Program-made: the position numbers and the translations under genes
DNA from: JANXQG01 sp963709175
GTDB taxonomy: Bacteria; Planctomycetota; Planctomycetia; Pirellulales; Thermoguttaceae
Length of the DNA stretch: 64,000 bases
Reading direction: 5' to 3'
Assembly (NCBI GenBank): GCA_963709175.1
Contig: CAVPVK010000014.1
Coordinates: forward strand, 62,001-126,000
Shown here: positions 36,846 to 45,414 of the stretch, in pieces
Layout of the letters: each line of letters opens with the position of its first letter
Position numbering within the stretch: position 1 is the stretch's first letter
The notes under the pieces: generated by a model
The model's input: the letters and a program-made list of their open reading frames with translations, nothing else
Told to the model about the DNA's origin: nothing
Database searches by the model: none

Positions 36846-39039
36846 TCAGTTGATCTTGGTCACGCCGCCTTGGAGTTGCAACATACCGTCGGCGCTGGCT
36901 TGGATCATCGGCGCCTGGATCGAGACCTTGGCGCTTCCCACGATGTCTATCTCCGCCGACGAGATGGTGATCTTGGCGGGCTCGATCTTGATGCTGCTCC
37001 CGCCCACCGTCAACTCGATCGAGGTGCCGGCCTGCGTGCTGCTCTTGCCGGCCGTGATCTGGATCGTCTGGTCGCCGGCAGTGACCGTGAGGGTGTCGTC
37101 GCCCTGGCTGATCTCCACCTTGCGGTAGCCCTGGCTGATGGTGTGCGTGTCGTTGCCCTGGTCGATTGTGACTTCGCGGTTGCCCACCTTGACCTCATGC
37201 GTGTCGTTGCCCTGGTCGACGGTGACCTGGCGGTTGCCTACCTTGACCTCGTGCGTGTCGTTGCCCTGGTCGACTAGAACCTGGCGGTTGCCCGTGGAGA
37301 CCTCGAGCTTCTCGTTGCCTTGCTGGATGGTGACCGTGCGGTTATTCCAGATGGACACCGTCTGGCTGCCGTCGGCGGATTGGTTGTTGCCGACCGTCAG
37401 CGACTGGTTGTTGAAGATCTCGATCGTCTGGTCGCCGTTGCTCTTGGTGTCGAAGCCCACCTTGAGCGTGTCGTTGTTCTCGACCTCGCGGTTGAAGTCC
37501 CGCTCGGCATGGAAGTAGATCTCCTCGCTGCCTTTCTTGTCCTCGAAGCGGAGCTCGTTGAAGTTGGCGTCGGTGCCCTGGGTACTGCTCCGCGACTTGA
37601 TCGTGCTTTGGGTCTTGTTGTCCGGCAGGGTGTAGGGCACCTTGTTGAGGTCGTTGTAAACCCGCCCGGTAATGATGGGCTGGTCGGGGTCGCCCTCGAG
37701 AAAATCGACGATGACCTCCTGGCCAATGCGGGGAAGTTGCATCGCGCCCCAGGCGTTGCCCGCCCAAATCGAGGCCACGCGAATCCAGCAGGAGCTGTTT
37801 TCGTCCTTCTTGCCCAGGCGGTCCCAGTGGAATTGCACCTTGATGCGGCCGTACGAATCGGTGTAGAGGTCGTCGCTGCCTTGGGGGCCGACGACCAGGG
37901 CCGTTTGCGGCCCCTGCACGAACGGTTTGGGCGCCAGGCGCGGCGGGCGGTACTGCTTGGCCGCCGCAATGGCGGTGAAGTCGCACTCGAACCCCGGGCC
38001 GACCGGCTTGCCGGACGCTGCCTGGAAGGCGTCCGATTTCAGCTCGAAGTCCGAGGCGATCACCAGGTACGCGGCATTCTCGTCGATGCGGGGATGATTG
38101 GTCAACGTGAACTTGCACCCGGTCGTGATCCCCAGCACCGGCCCTCCCCCGGTCCACTGCTGGATGGGCACCTCCATGGCCTCCATCCGCAGCGAAGCGT
38201 GGGTCGACCCGACGTCGGCAGTGGTGAACAACCCTGGATAGTCGTAGATCTCGAAGGCGGTGAACGACAACGTTTGCGACGTGCCGGTCAGTTGCAGGGC
38301 CGAGTTCGTGAAATCGTAATCCCGCAGTGTGCACTTGCCCGGCGCGACTTGCCCCAGCGGTTCCCACTCGCTGATATGATCGGGCTTGGGCTGCTGATCG
38401 GGGGCGTCGTAGCGGATATTCTCATAGCCGTTGACTGTCTCGTGGGCAGAGGGCGCGTCGCACATCACCAGGACGTGGCCGCTGGCAGAGTGCTGGAAGA
38501 AGTAGTAGATGCCCTCCTCCTCCATGAGCCGGCTGACGAAATTGAAGTCCGTCTCGCGGTACTGCACGCAGTAGACCCGCGTCGGGCAGGTGCTCGTCAG
38601 CGTCAACTTGTAGTCGTTGCTGGCAAGCCCGTCGTCGTCCAGGACCTGCTTGACGATCTCCGATGCGCTGAGGTTCTGGAAGATGCGGCAATCGGCGCGG
38701 CGGGTGAGCGACCAGAGCTTGGGTCGCAGCACCGCCCGGTAGCGATGGCGGTTTGGCGCCTCCCGCCAGGTCGACGGCGCCCAGGTAGGCGAAGCTGGCG
38801 ATCTGCCCGTGAAAATATCGCGTCTTCTGGTCGTACGTCTCGCAGCAGACGGTCATGAAAGTGTCGAGGATCGTCACCACGTCGATAGTCCCGTTGTCGG
38901 TGGCGATATCGATTTCGTACTGGAAGGGTCGCCCGAGACCTTCTCGGCCTGTCATGCGCAGGAACTGCATGGCGTCGGAAATGGCGGTGGCCGTTACCGT
39001 GACTTCGGGGTTCTTATAACGGCCTGTTTCCGCGGACAT
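36846..39039 (-). CDS. vgrG: T6SS spike protein VgrG (TssI), one frameshift
   Basis: VgrG forms the trimeric spike at the end of the Hcp tube. The N-terminal gp27-like part reads from the ATG at 39039 (DAMQFLRMTGREGLGRPFQYEI) and the rest in another frame (RETDFNFVSRLMEEEGIYYFF, then SYGRIKVQFHWDRLGKKDENSSCWIRVA, the gp5 OB-fold signature). Removing one base from the T-run at 38752-38754 restores GGANRHRYRAVLRPKLW and gives about 730 residues. The C-terminal beta-prism includes 18-residue repeats. No toxin domain follows, so effectors must be separate. GGAGA precedes the start. It heads the vgrG-fha-DUF4280 unit. Confidence 0.92.
37145..37306. repeat. 54-base tandem repeat inside vgrG
   Basis: Three near-identical copies begin at 37145, 37199 and 37253 (GCGTGTCGTTGCCCTGG core), an exact 54-base period. 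They encode 18-residue units of the type VGNRQVTVDQGNDTHEVK, and more diverged units flank them. This is the triangular beta-prism of the spike; copy-number change would alter spike length in steps. Confidence 0.85.
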
Positions 39040-39304
39040 CGCTCAGTCTCCAGGGATCGTGACGCCAATGCCGTGGCGTTGGAATTATTTTAGACCGGGG
39101 CCGCGGCTATTGTCAATTCACCTCACGCGCGGACCCGCGGACGCGAGGCTAGGGCGAGAAGGGCTGATTTTGCCAGACTTTGTCGACAAAAAGCGGGCTA
39201 AAGCCGGAACTCCTGCCGCGGAGCCAGTTGCCTGCCCATCGGGGAGAGGGTACGATACCACGAAAGATCGAGCAACAGTCTGTTCCCTGAAGAGAGGGCT
39301 TGCC

Positions 39305-41080
39305 ATGCGTTATGAATTCAATTTTGGATCGCTGGGGAATGTCCCGCCGCGGCAAAGCGGCAAGGCGGGCGAGGTCTTCCGCCTGGCCGTCCTCGGCGAT
39401 TTCTCGGCGCGGGCCAATCGCGGCGAAGTCGAGGCGGGCGATGCCCTGGCGGCGCGAAAACCATTCGCCGTGGAAAGCGACAGCCTCGAAGACGTCATGG
39501 GCCGCCTCGATGTCAAGCTCCACCTGGACGTGGGCGGCGACAACGGCGTCATCGAGGTTGACGTGCCCTCGATCGACAGCCTCCACCCCGACGAGCTTTA
39601 CGACCGGCTGGATCTCTTCAGCGAGCTTTCCGGGCTGCGGCGGCGATTGACCAACAGTGCCACGTTCGCCAAGGCGGCCAAGGAGGTGCAGGCCTGGTTA
39701 GGGATCGCCCCGCCCAAACGGAAGCGGCGCAAGCCCAAGGCCCGCGGCGCCGTGCTGGCCGCCGACTGCAAGCTCAGTGACTTCGCTCGACTGCTGGGCC
39801 GCGAGCCTGTCGAGCGGGAGGCAACCCCCATCGATCAGTTGCTCAAACAAGTAGTCGGTCCGCACGTCGTTGCTGCCAAGGACCCCAAGCAGGACGCGCT
39901 GGTGGCCGCGGTCGATGCGGCGATTGCCGACACCATGCGCCGCGTTCTCCACCATCCGGACTTCCAGGCCACCGAGGCCCTCTGGCGCTCGCTGGACCTC
40001 ATGCTCCGCAACCTGGAGACGGGCGGTAACCTCAAGGTGGTGCTTTTCGACCTCACGGCCGAGGAACTGGCGGCCGACTTGAGCGCGACCGAATCGCTGG
40101 AGGAGACGGGGCTCTACAAGCTGCTGGTGGAAAAGCCCGCCCAAGACGCCCAGCAGGGGGCGTTTTCCGCGATCGTCGCCAACTTCACCTTTGAGAAGAC
40201 GCCGCCCCACGCCGAATTGCTGGGGCGGATCGGCAAGATCGCCGCAGCAGCCGGAGCGCCGTTCATCGCCAACATCAGCGCCCAGGCCCTGGAGAAGCGC
40301 AAGCCTGGCGAGGAAGAGCACCCGCTGGTGGCAGAAAGCTGGAAGGTGCTCAGGACCCTGCCCGAGGCCGCCTGGCTGGCTCTGACGGTGCCGCGCTTCA
40401 TGCTCCGCAATCCCTACGGCAAGAAGAGCGACCCAATCGACCGCTTCGACTTCGAGGAGTTCACGCCGCAGTACGGATTGAAAGGCATGCTCTGGGGCAA
40501 CGGCTCGATGCTGGCCGGAATACTCCTGGCGCAGACTTTCACCAAGCAAAGTTTGAAGAAAATGAATCTTGGATCAATCCTCTCGCTGGGTGACATGCCG
40601 TATTACTTCTACACGGACAAGGACGGCGACCAGGTCGCCCTGCCCTGTACGGAGCGGCTGTTGAACGTGCGAACGGCCGGCGAGGTCTCCACCGCGGGCT
40701 TCATTCCGGTGCTTTCCGTGCTCAATCGCAACGAAGTCAAACTGGGCGGCTTCCATTCGATTGCCGGCAAGACCCTCTGCGGCCCATGGCCGTCCAAGGT
40801 CGAGCAGAAGTTGCCGCCGGTGGCCAAGAAGGCCGAGCCGGAGCCCGCTGCCGAGAGCGAAGCGGGGGAAAGCAGCGAGACGGAGACCAGCGCAGAGGAA
40901 TCGTCGGGCGGCGGCGACACGGACCTCGACGCCCTGCTGGCCAGCCTGGGCTCAGACGACGCGCCGGCGGATTCAGCTTCCGCGGACAGCGGCGAGACCG
41001 GCGAGGCGTCCGCTGCCGAGGGTGGCGACGACAGCGCCATGGACCCGGAGCTGGCGGCCCTGCTGGCGGAACTGGGGTAG
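39305..41080 (+). CDS. TssB-TssC fusion, T6SS contractile sheath protein
   Basis: This 591-residue protein combines both sheath subunits. Residues about 20-120 match TssB (VFRLAVLGDFSARANRGE, PFAVESDSLEDVMGRL, SIDSLHPDELYDRLDLFSEL). A basic linker (PPKRKRRKPKARG) follows, then TssC (HHPDFQATEALWRSL, NLKVVLFDLTAEELAADL, VPRFMLRNPYGKKS, LWGNGSMLAGILLAQTF, GGFHSIAGKTLCGPW). The last 80 residues are acidic and contain two copies of an LxALLAxLG motif. In most T6SSs TssB and TssC are separate genes. The ATG at 39305 has AGAGAGGG upstream. The gene is divergent from vgrG. Confidence 0.85.
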   Translation: MRYEFNFGSLGNVPPRQSGKAGEVFRLAVLGDFSARANRGEVEAGDALAARKPFAVESDSLEDVMGRLDVKLHLDVGGDNGVIEVDVPSIDSLHPDELYDRLDLFSELSGLRRRLTNSATFAKAAKEVQAWLGIAPPKRKRRKPKARGAVLAADCKLSDFARLLGREPVEREATPIDQLLKQVVGPHVVAAKDPKQDALVAAVDAAIADTMRRVLHHPDFQATEALWRSLDLMLRNLETGGNLKVVLFDLTAEELAADLSATESLEETGLYKLLVEKPAQDAQQGAFSAIVANFTFEKTPPHAELLGRIGKIAAAAGAPFIANISAQALEKRKPGEEEHPLVAESWKVLRTLPEAAWLALTVPRFMLRNPYGKKSDPIDRFDFEEFTPQYGLKGMLWGNGSMLAGILLAQTFTKQSLKKMNLGSILSLGDMPYYFYTDKDGDQVALPCTERLLNVRTAGEVSTAGFIPVLSVLNRNEVKLGGFHSIAGKTLCGPWPSKVEQKLPPVAKKAEPEPAAESEAGESSETETSAEESSGGGDTDLDALLASLGSDDAPADSASADSGETGEASAAEGGDDSAMDPELAALLAELG

Positions 41081-41138
41081 GTCCCTCTTGCTGATACGAA
41101 TCATCGCGGATTGGTCCTTTTCGGCAAATAGGACCTAC
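41077..41138. terminator. Possible bidirectional terminator or repeat hairpin
   Basis: GTAGGTCC at 41077-41084 pairs with GGACCTAC at 41131-41138 around a 46-base loop, between the convergent TssB-TssC and transporter genes. The long loop and absence of a T-tract make classical termination uncertain. Confidence 0.35.
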
Positions 41139-41145
41139 GGGCCGC

Positions 41146-42333
41146 TTAAACTTGAACCGCTGGTTCCAACGCCGCCGCTTTGCGTCCGCCGCGCATCGAG
41201 AGCACGAACAAGTAGGCGAAGCATGCGGCCGGTACGGCAAACGAATAGGCCTCCAGCCCCGAAACCTTGAGCGACTCGCGAACCTGGCCCATAAGCAGCG
41301 GCACGATCGCGCCGCCCGAGATGGCCATGCACATCAGGCCCGACAGTTCGTTCGCACGCTGGGGCCTCTCCTCCACGGTGATCGAGAAAAGCATCGGCCA
41401 AATGTTGGCGAACCCCAGGCCCGCGGCCACGACGCCCGCCAGCGCCACGCTTTGCTGGCCGAAAATCACGGCAATAGCGCCGAGCATGCCAAGCGCGGCC
41501 GAGAGGCGGAAGCAGGTCCGCGGGGTCATGATCGTCAACAGCGTGCCGCCCAGCAAGCGCCCGATAGTTAACATCAGGAGAAAGATGGTCGGTCCCCAGA
41601 AATTGGCCGGGTCTTCTCTCAAGCCCACCTGCATCAAGGCAGGCTTGAGGAATCGGCACATTGAGGCCTCCGCTCCGACGTACAAGAAAATCCCCAGAAC
41701 CGCCAGAAAGAAAACGGGCTCTCGCAGCAGACTCAGACTCGATCCAACGCTCGGCGGCACGTCGGCCTTGGTTTCCTTCACCTTCAGCGCGGCAACGGCA
41801 AGGAAAGCCAGGAACATCAGTCCGCAAAAGGCGGGGAATCCGGCGCGAAAGCCCATGTTGTGGAAAAAGGGAATCATCGCGATCGCCCCGAGCAGGTAGG
41901 TTGCCGCCGTGCTGCCGATGCCCTTGATTCCCTGGGCGAAGGCCAGGTTGCGGCTATAGTTTCCGGCGGCACTCACGTCGCGCATGATCGGGTTGCCCGC
42001 CACTTGCAAAAACGTCGTTCCGATTCCCAGGGTAAAGATGCAGGCGAGCAGGACATTGAAATCGGGCTGGACGCACGACGGAATGACCAGCGCAGCCGCG
42101 TTCAATCCCAGTCCCAGGAGCAGCAAGTTCTTCTTGCCGATCCGCGCCGCCAACAGCCCCCCGGGAACGCTGAAGAACGCGAAGGCTATGAATACGGCAA
42201 AGGTCAGCAGGGTTGACGTCACGTCGGTCAGCGACGTGTAGGCCTCTTTGACCTTGTCCGAATTGGGACCCATAGCGTCGGCCAGGCCCATGAGAAAGAA
42301 GGCGAGAAAAATCGGAATGGTTTGCGGATTCAT
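41146..42333 (-). CDS. FHS-family (FucP/GluP-like) sugar transporter
   Basis: This 395-residue inner-membrane protein has about 12 predicted helices. FFLMGLADAMGPNSDKVKEAY, FSVPGGLLAARIGKKNLLLLGL and GTTFLQVAGNPIMRD match the fucose/glucose-galactose:H+ symporter branch of the major facilitator superfamily, with YVGAEASMCRFL at the start of the second half. The substrate is probably a hexose or deoxyhexose, but no catabolic genes are adjacent to narrow it. A large inverted-repeat element lies upstream. Confidence 0.85.
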   Translation of the reverse strand: MNPQTIPIFLAFFLMGLADAMGPNSDKVKEAYTSLTDVTSTLLTFAVFIAFAFFSVPGGLLAARIGKKNLLLLGLGLNAAALVIPSCVQPDFNVLLACIFTLGIGTTFLQVAGNPIMRDVSAAGNYSRNLAFAQGIKGIGSTAATYLLGAIAMIPFFHNMGFRAGFPAFCGLMFLAFLAVAALKVKETKADVPPSVGSSLSLLREPVFFLAVLGIFLYVGAEASMCRFLKPALMQVGLREDPANFWGPTIFLLMLTIGRLLGGTLLTIMTPRTCFRLSAALGMLGAIAVIFGQQSVALAGVVAAGLGFANIWPMLFSITVEERPQRANELSGLMCMAISGGAIVPLLMGQVRESLKVSGLEAYSFAVPAACFAYLFVLSMRGGRKAAALEPAVQV

Positions 42334-42408
42334 GTTGGTTCCGGTCGCAAGATAACCCCAGGGTAATGTGAGACAATAGCATCAACATTGCGTGCGGAGA
42401 CGACCCTG

Positions 42409-42582
42409 CCTCGCTTGCGGTTTGTCGAGTTACTAGCCGCGGAGCGGCGATAAACAATAGCCAGGGGCGTGAGCCCCTGGAGCGGATTGAAATTGGCACC
42501 GTAGCCGCGAAGCGGCGCCACCTGTTCCGCTTCAGGGTGTCGCCGCTCCGCGGCTAATTAAATCAACAGCCCGCAAGCGAGG
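42409..42582. repeat. Nested inverted-repeat element
   Basis: Three palindromes are nested or adjacent. The outer arms CCTCGCTTGCGG / CCGCAAGCGAGG lie at 42409-42420 and 42571-42582. The inner 17-base perfect arms TAGCCGCGGAGCGGCGA and its complement lie at 42434-42450 and 42540-42556. A central hairpin CCAGGGGC-gtga-GCCCCTGG lies at 42461-42480. Sequences of this type are frequent between planctomycete genes. It separates the sugar transporter from ccoS; no gene is seen from 42334 to 42683. Confidence 0.85.
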
Positions 42583-42683
42583 TGGGGTCTGATACACCAA
42601 TATTGTTGCTGAAATCTCACAGTGACTGCCCACTAGAATACCACGAATTCGACCCAATGGCGATGGCGGGTGCGGCGTCTCGT

Positions 42684-42836
42684 CTACTTCGGGTCGTCCT
42701 CGTCGTCGTGCAGTATCCGCACGGCGGGGGTTTCCAGATCGTCGAACTGGCCGCGACGGACGGCCCAAATGAAGGCGGCCACGCCCGCGGCGGCCAACAG
42801 CGACGCAACCGGCAAAAGGATATAGACTACGCTCAT
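42684..42836 (-). CDS. ccoS: cbb3-type cytochrome oxidase assembly protein CcoS
   Basis: This 50-residue protein begins MSVVYILLPVASLLAAAG, with one membrane helix, followed by FIWAVRRGQFDDLETPAVRI and an acidic end (DDEDDPK), a full match to the short CcoS/FixS family. Its ATG overlaps the ccoI stop in the sequence ATGA (42836-42833), so translation is coupled. CcoS is needed to fit haem and copper into cytochrome cbb3 oxidase. The oxidase structural genes (ccoNOP) and ccoGH are not in the window. Confidence 0.9.
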   Translation of the reverse strand: MSVVYILLPVASLLAAAGVAAFIWAVRRGQFDDLETPAVRILHDDEDDPK

Positions 42837-45301
42837 TGCTCGCCGCCTCCAAAAGTGCGGACCCCGTAGGCCAAGGCAAACACCGTGAAACTGCTAATGG
42901 GCATCAAGATGGCCGCCGTCAGTGGGCTGATCACCCCTGTGACGGCCAGTCCCCCCGCCAGGGCATTATAGCAGATCGAGGCCGCGAAACAGCGGCGGAT
43001 CGCCCGCAAGGTCGATCGACTGGCCTGCATCAATTCCAGGATCGCCGCCAGACCGGGCCGATCGAGATAGACGTGGGCGGCGGCCAGACTGGCTTCGGCT
43101 CCGCCATGGACGGCAATACCCACGCTGGCGGCCGCCAGGGCTGCTGCGTCGTTTACGCCGTCACCGACCATGACCACCGGCCCGCTGGCCCCCGCCGCGC
43201 GGACGGCGGCCAGCTTGGCCTCCGGTGAGATCCCGCCCAGGGCGTCGGCTGCCTCGATCCCCAACTGCCGCCCGATGGCCGCCACCACCTCGGGATGGTC
43301 GCCCGAGAGGATTCGGATCTTCCAGCCACGGTTTCGCAACCGTTCCAACGAATCCGCGGCATCGGACCGGAGGGGATCGCCCAACCCCGCCACGGCCAAG
43401 GCGCGGCCATCGACCGCCACCAGCACGGGCGTGGCCATCGCGGCGATGGTCGCGCGCTGGGCGTTTTCAACTTCATGGGGAACCTCGCAATCCTGTTGCC
43501 GCACGAATTGCGGCGAACCGACAACCAGTCGCCGCCCGGCGACCGTGCCTGCGATGCCGCCGCCGATGGTCTGCCGGACATCGCCAACGGGCAGATCTCT
43601 CGCCGACAGGAAGCCCTGCAATACCGGCGTGTCGGCCTCGTGGCCATCGTCTGCCGCCAACGCCCGTGCGATCGGATGGGCCGAATGTCGCTCCAGCGCG
43701 GCAACCAACGGCCGCACCGACTCGTCGCCGCTCCAGGATACCACCGCGATCCGGCCAGCCGTGAGCGTGCCCGTCTTGTCCAGCAGCATCACGCCTTGGC
43801 GGCTCAGGGCCTCAAAGACCTCGCCGCCCTTGATGAGGATATGCCGCCGGGCAGCCCGTCCGATGGCAATGGTCACGGCCAGCGGCGTAGCCAGTCCCAG
43901 GGCGCACGGGCAAGTGACGATGAGCAGCGCCACGGCGTTGTCGATTGCCTGGGTGGGGCTGATCCGTACCCAGTAGAGAAACGTAAGTGCCGCCACTGCC
44001 AGCACGACCTGCACGAATCGGCCGGCAATACGATCGGCAAACCGCACAATCGGGGGCCGGTTGCGGCTGTGTTCCTCGACCAACTGCATCAGGCGGCCGA
44101 CCCGCGTGGCCTCGCCAACTGCCTCGACGCGAACGAGCAGCCGCGTGGAAAGATTGACGGTGCCGGCATGTACGGCACTGCCGGGCTCGGCGGCCACCGG
44201 CTGCGACTCGCCGGTGAGCAATGCCCGATCGACCGACGACTGGCCTTCCAGCACGCAGCCGTCGGCCGGGATCGAATCGCCGGCGCGGACCTCGACCAGG
44301 TCGCCCGGCCGGATGGCCTCGATCGGCATCTCGATCACGGCGCCATTTTCCAGCCGCCGCGCGGTTGTGGGTGTGAGCGAGAAGAGCAGTTCCAAGGCAT
44401 CGTTGGCCCAGTATTGCTGCCGCCGCTGCAGCCAGCGTCCGACCAGCAATAGCAACACGAGCATGGTGAGCGAGTCAAAATAGATCTCGCCGCGGCCCAG
44501 AACGGCGTTAACGGAGCCGGCGATGCCGCCGGCGGCCAGGCCGATGGCGATAGGCAGATCGAGGTGCGCGGTCCGTGTTCGCAGGGCCGCCCAGGCGCCG
44601 CGAAAGAAGAGGCTGCCCGGCCAAACCAAGGCAATCCAGCCGAAGAGCATGCTTGCCCAGCGGAAGAGGTGCGAGTATTGGGCCTCGATGCCAGAAAACA
44701 CGCCGCCGTAGAGGGCGAAGGAGAGCGTCATGACGTTGCCCACGCAGGCGGCGGCCACGGCAATGCGGATGAGAAAACGCCGCCCTTCGTCGCGGCGCAT
44801 CTGGCGGGACTTGATGTCCTTGGCTGGGTGGGGCGGGTAGCCCAACGTGTCGAGCGTGGCGGCAATCTGCGAGAGCTTGACGGAATTGGGATTCCAGCGG
44901 ACCTCGACGATCGCGCGTCGCATGTCCAGCCGCGACTCGATCACGCCGGGCCGGACCTGCGGCAGCTTTTCCACCAGCCAGACGCAGGCCGCGCAGTGGA
45001 CCCCTTCCAGGTAGAACTCGCACGACTGAGTGCCGTCGGCCAGGGCCTGGTAATAGAGCTTGCGGAAGACATCGTCGTCGAACTCGGAATAGGCCCGATC
45101 GGTGGTCCGCGCCGGCTGGGCTTCACGCTGCGAGGCATCGCGGAGGCGATAGAACCGTTCCAGGCCGCAACCGTGGATGACCTGGTAGACAGCCCGACAG
45201 CCGCGGCAGCAGAATTGGAGTTCGTCGTCCGGTCGGAGGAGGCCCGGGGGCACGGGCAGGCCGCAGTGGGAGCAGGATTCGTCGGCCATCGACTCGCTCA
45301 T
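42833..45301 (-). CDS. ccoI: Copper-transporting P-type ATPase CcoI/FixI for cbb3 oxidase assembly
   Basis: This 822-residue P1B ATPase exports Cu+ toward the site of cbb3 oxidase assembly. The N-terminus has the extra Cys cluster of this subgroup (CSHCGLPVP, then FCCRGCRAVYQVI), followed by an HMA domain with CAAC. Membrane motif CPCALGLATP, phosphorylation motif DKTGTLTAGR, the HSAHPIARAL His-Pro motif and GDGVNDAAALAAA are all present. The pairing with ccoS supports CcoI over a general CopA. The start may be 45301 (MSESMADES) or 45289 (MADES); the same frame stays open far upstream without protein similarity. Confidence 0.93.
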   Translation of the reverse strand: MSESMADESCSHCGLPVPPGLLRPDDELQFCCRGCRAVYQVIHGCGLERFYRLRDASQREAQPARTTDRAYSEFDDDVFRKLYYQALADGTQSCEFYLEGVHCAACVWLVEKLPQVRPGVIESRLDMRRAIVEVRWNPNSVKLSQIAATLDTLGYPPHPAKDIKSRQMRRDEGRRFLIRIAVAAACVGNVMTLSFALYGGVFSGIEAQYSHLFRWASMLFGWIALVWPGSLFFRGAWAALRTRTAHLDLPIAIGLAAGGIAGSVNAVLGRGEIYFDSLTMLVLLLLVGRWLQRRQQYWANDALELLFSLTPTTARRLENGAVIEMPIEAIRPGDLVEVRAGDSIPADGCVLEGQSSVDRALLTGESQPVAAEPGSAVHAGTVNLSTRLLVRVEAVGEATRVGRLMQLVEEHSRNRPPIVRFADRIAGRFVQVVLAVAALTFLYWVRISPTQAIDNAVALLIVTCPCALGLATPLAVTIAIGRAARRHILIKGGEVFEALSRQGVMLLDKTGTLTAGRIAVVSWSGDESVRPLVAALERHSAHPIARALAADDGHEADTPVLQGFLSARDLPVGDVRQTIGGGIAGTVAGRRLVVGSPQFVRQQDCEVPHEVENAQRATIAAMATPVLVAVDGRALAVAGLGDPLRSDAADSLERLRNRGWKIRILSGDHPEVVAAIGRQLGIEAADALGGISPEAKLAAVRAAGASGPVVMVGDGVNDAAALAAASVGIAVHGGAEASLAAAHVYLDRPGLAAILELMQASRSTLRAIRRCFAASICYNALAGGLAVTGVISPLTAAILMPISSFTVFALAYGVRTFGGGEQ

Positions 45302-45398
45302 TCGACTAGGATACACCGGGCAAGCCAGGGCCGCAACCGTGGATGTCTCGCGTCTGGCGCGCCGGTGCACATTCGAGGGCCGAGGATCAATTGCCAGA

Positions 45399-45412
45399 CC
45401 GGCTGAAGCCGG
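45399..45412. repeat. REP-like palindrome
   Basis: CCGGCTGAAGCCGG lies in the 113-base gap before ccoI, directly next to the stop of the upstream gene, and is followed by GAACTAC. It matches palindromes near 9080 and 56070. Confidence 0.65.
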
Positions 45413-45414
45413 AA

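Noticed and set aside
37145..37306. CRISPR-like regular repeats
   Set aside because: The 54-base period has no unique spacers, stays in frame and encodes the VgrG beta-prism.
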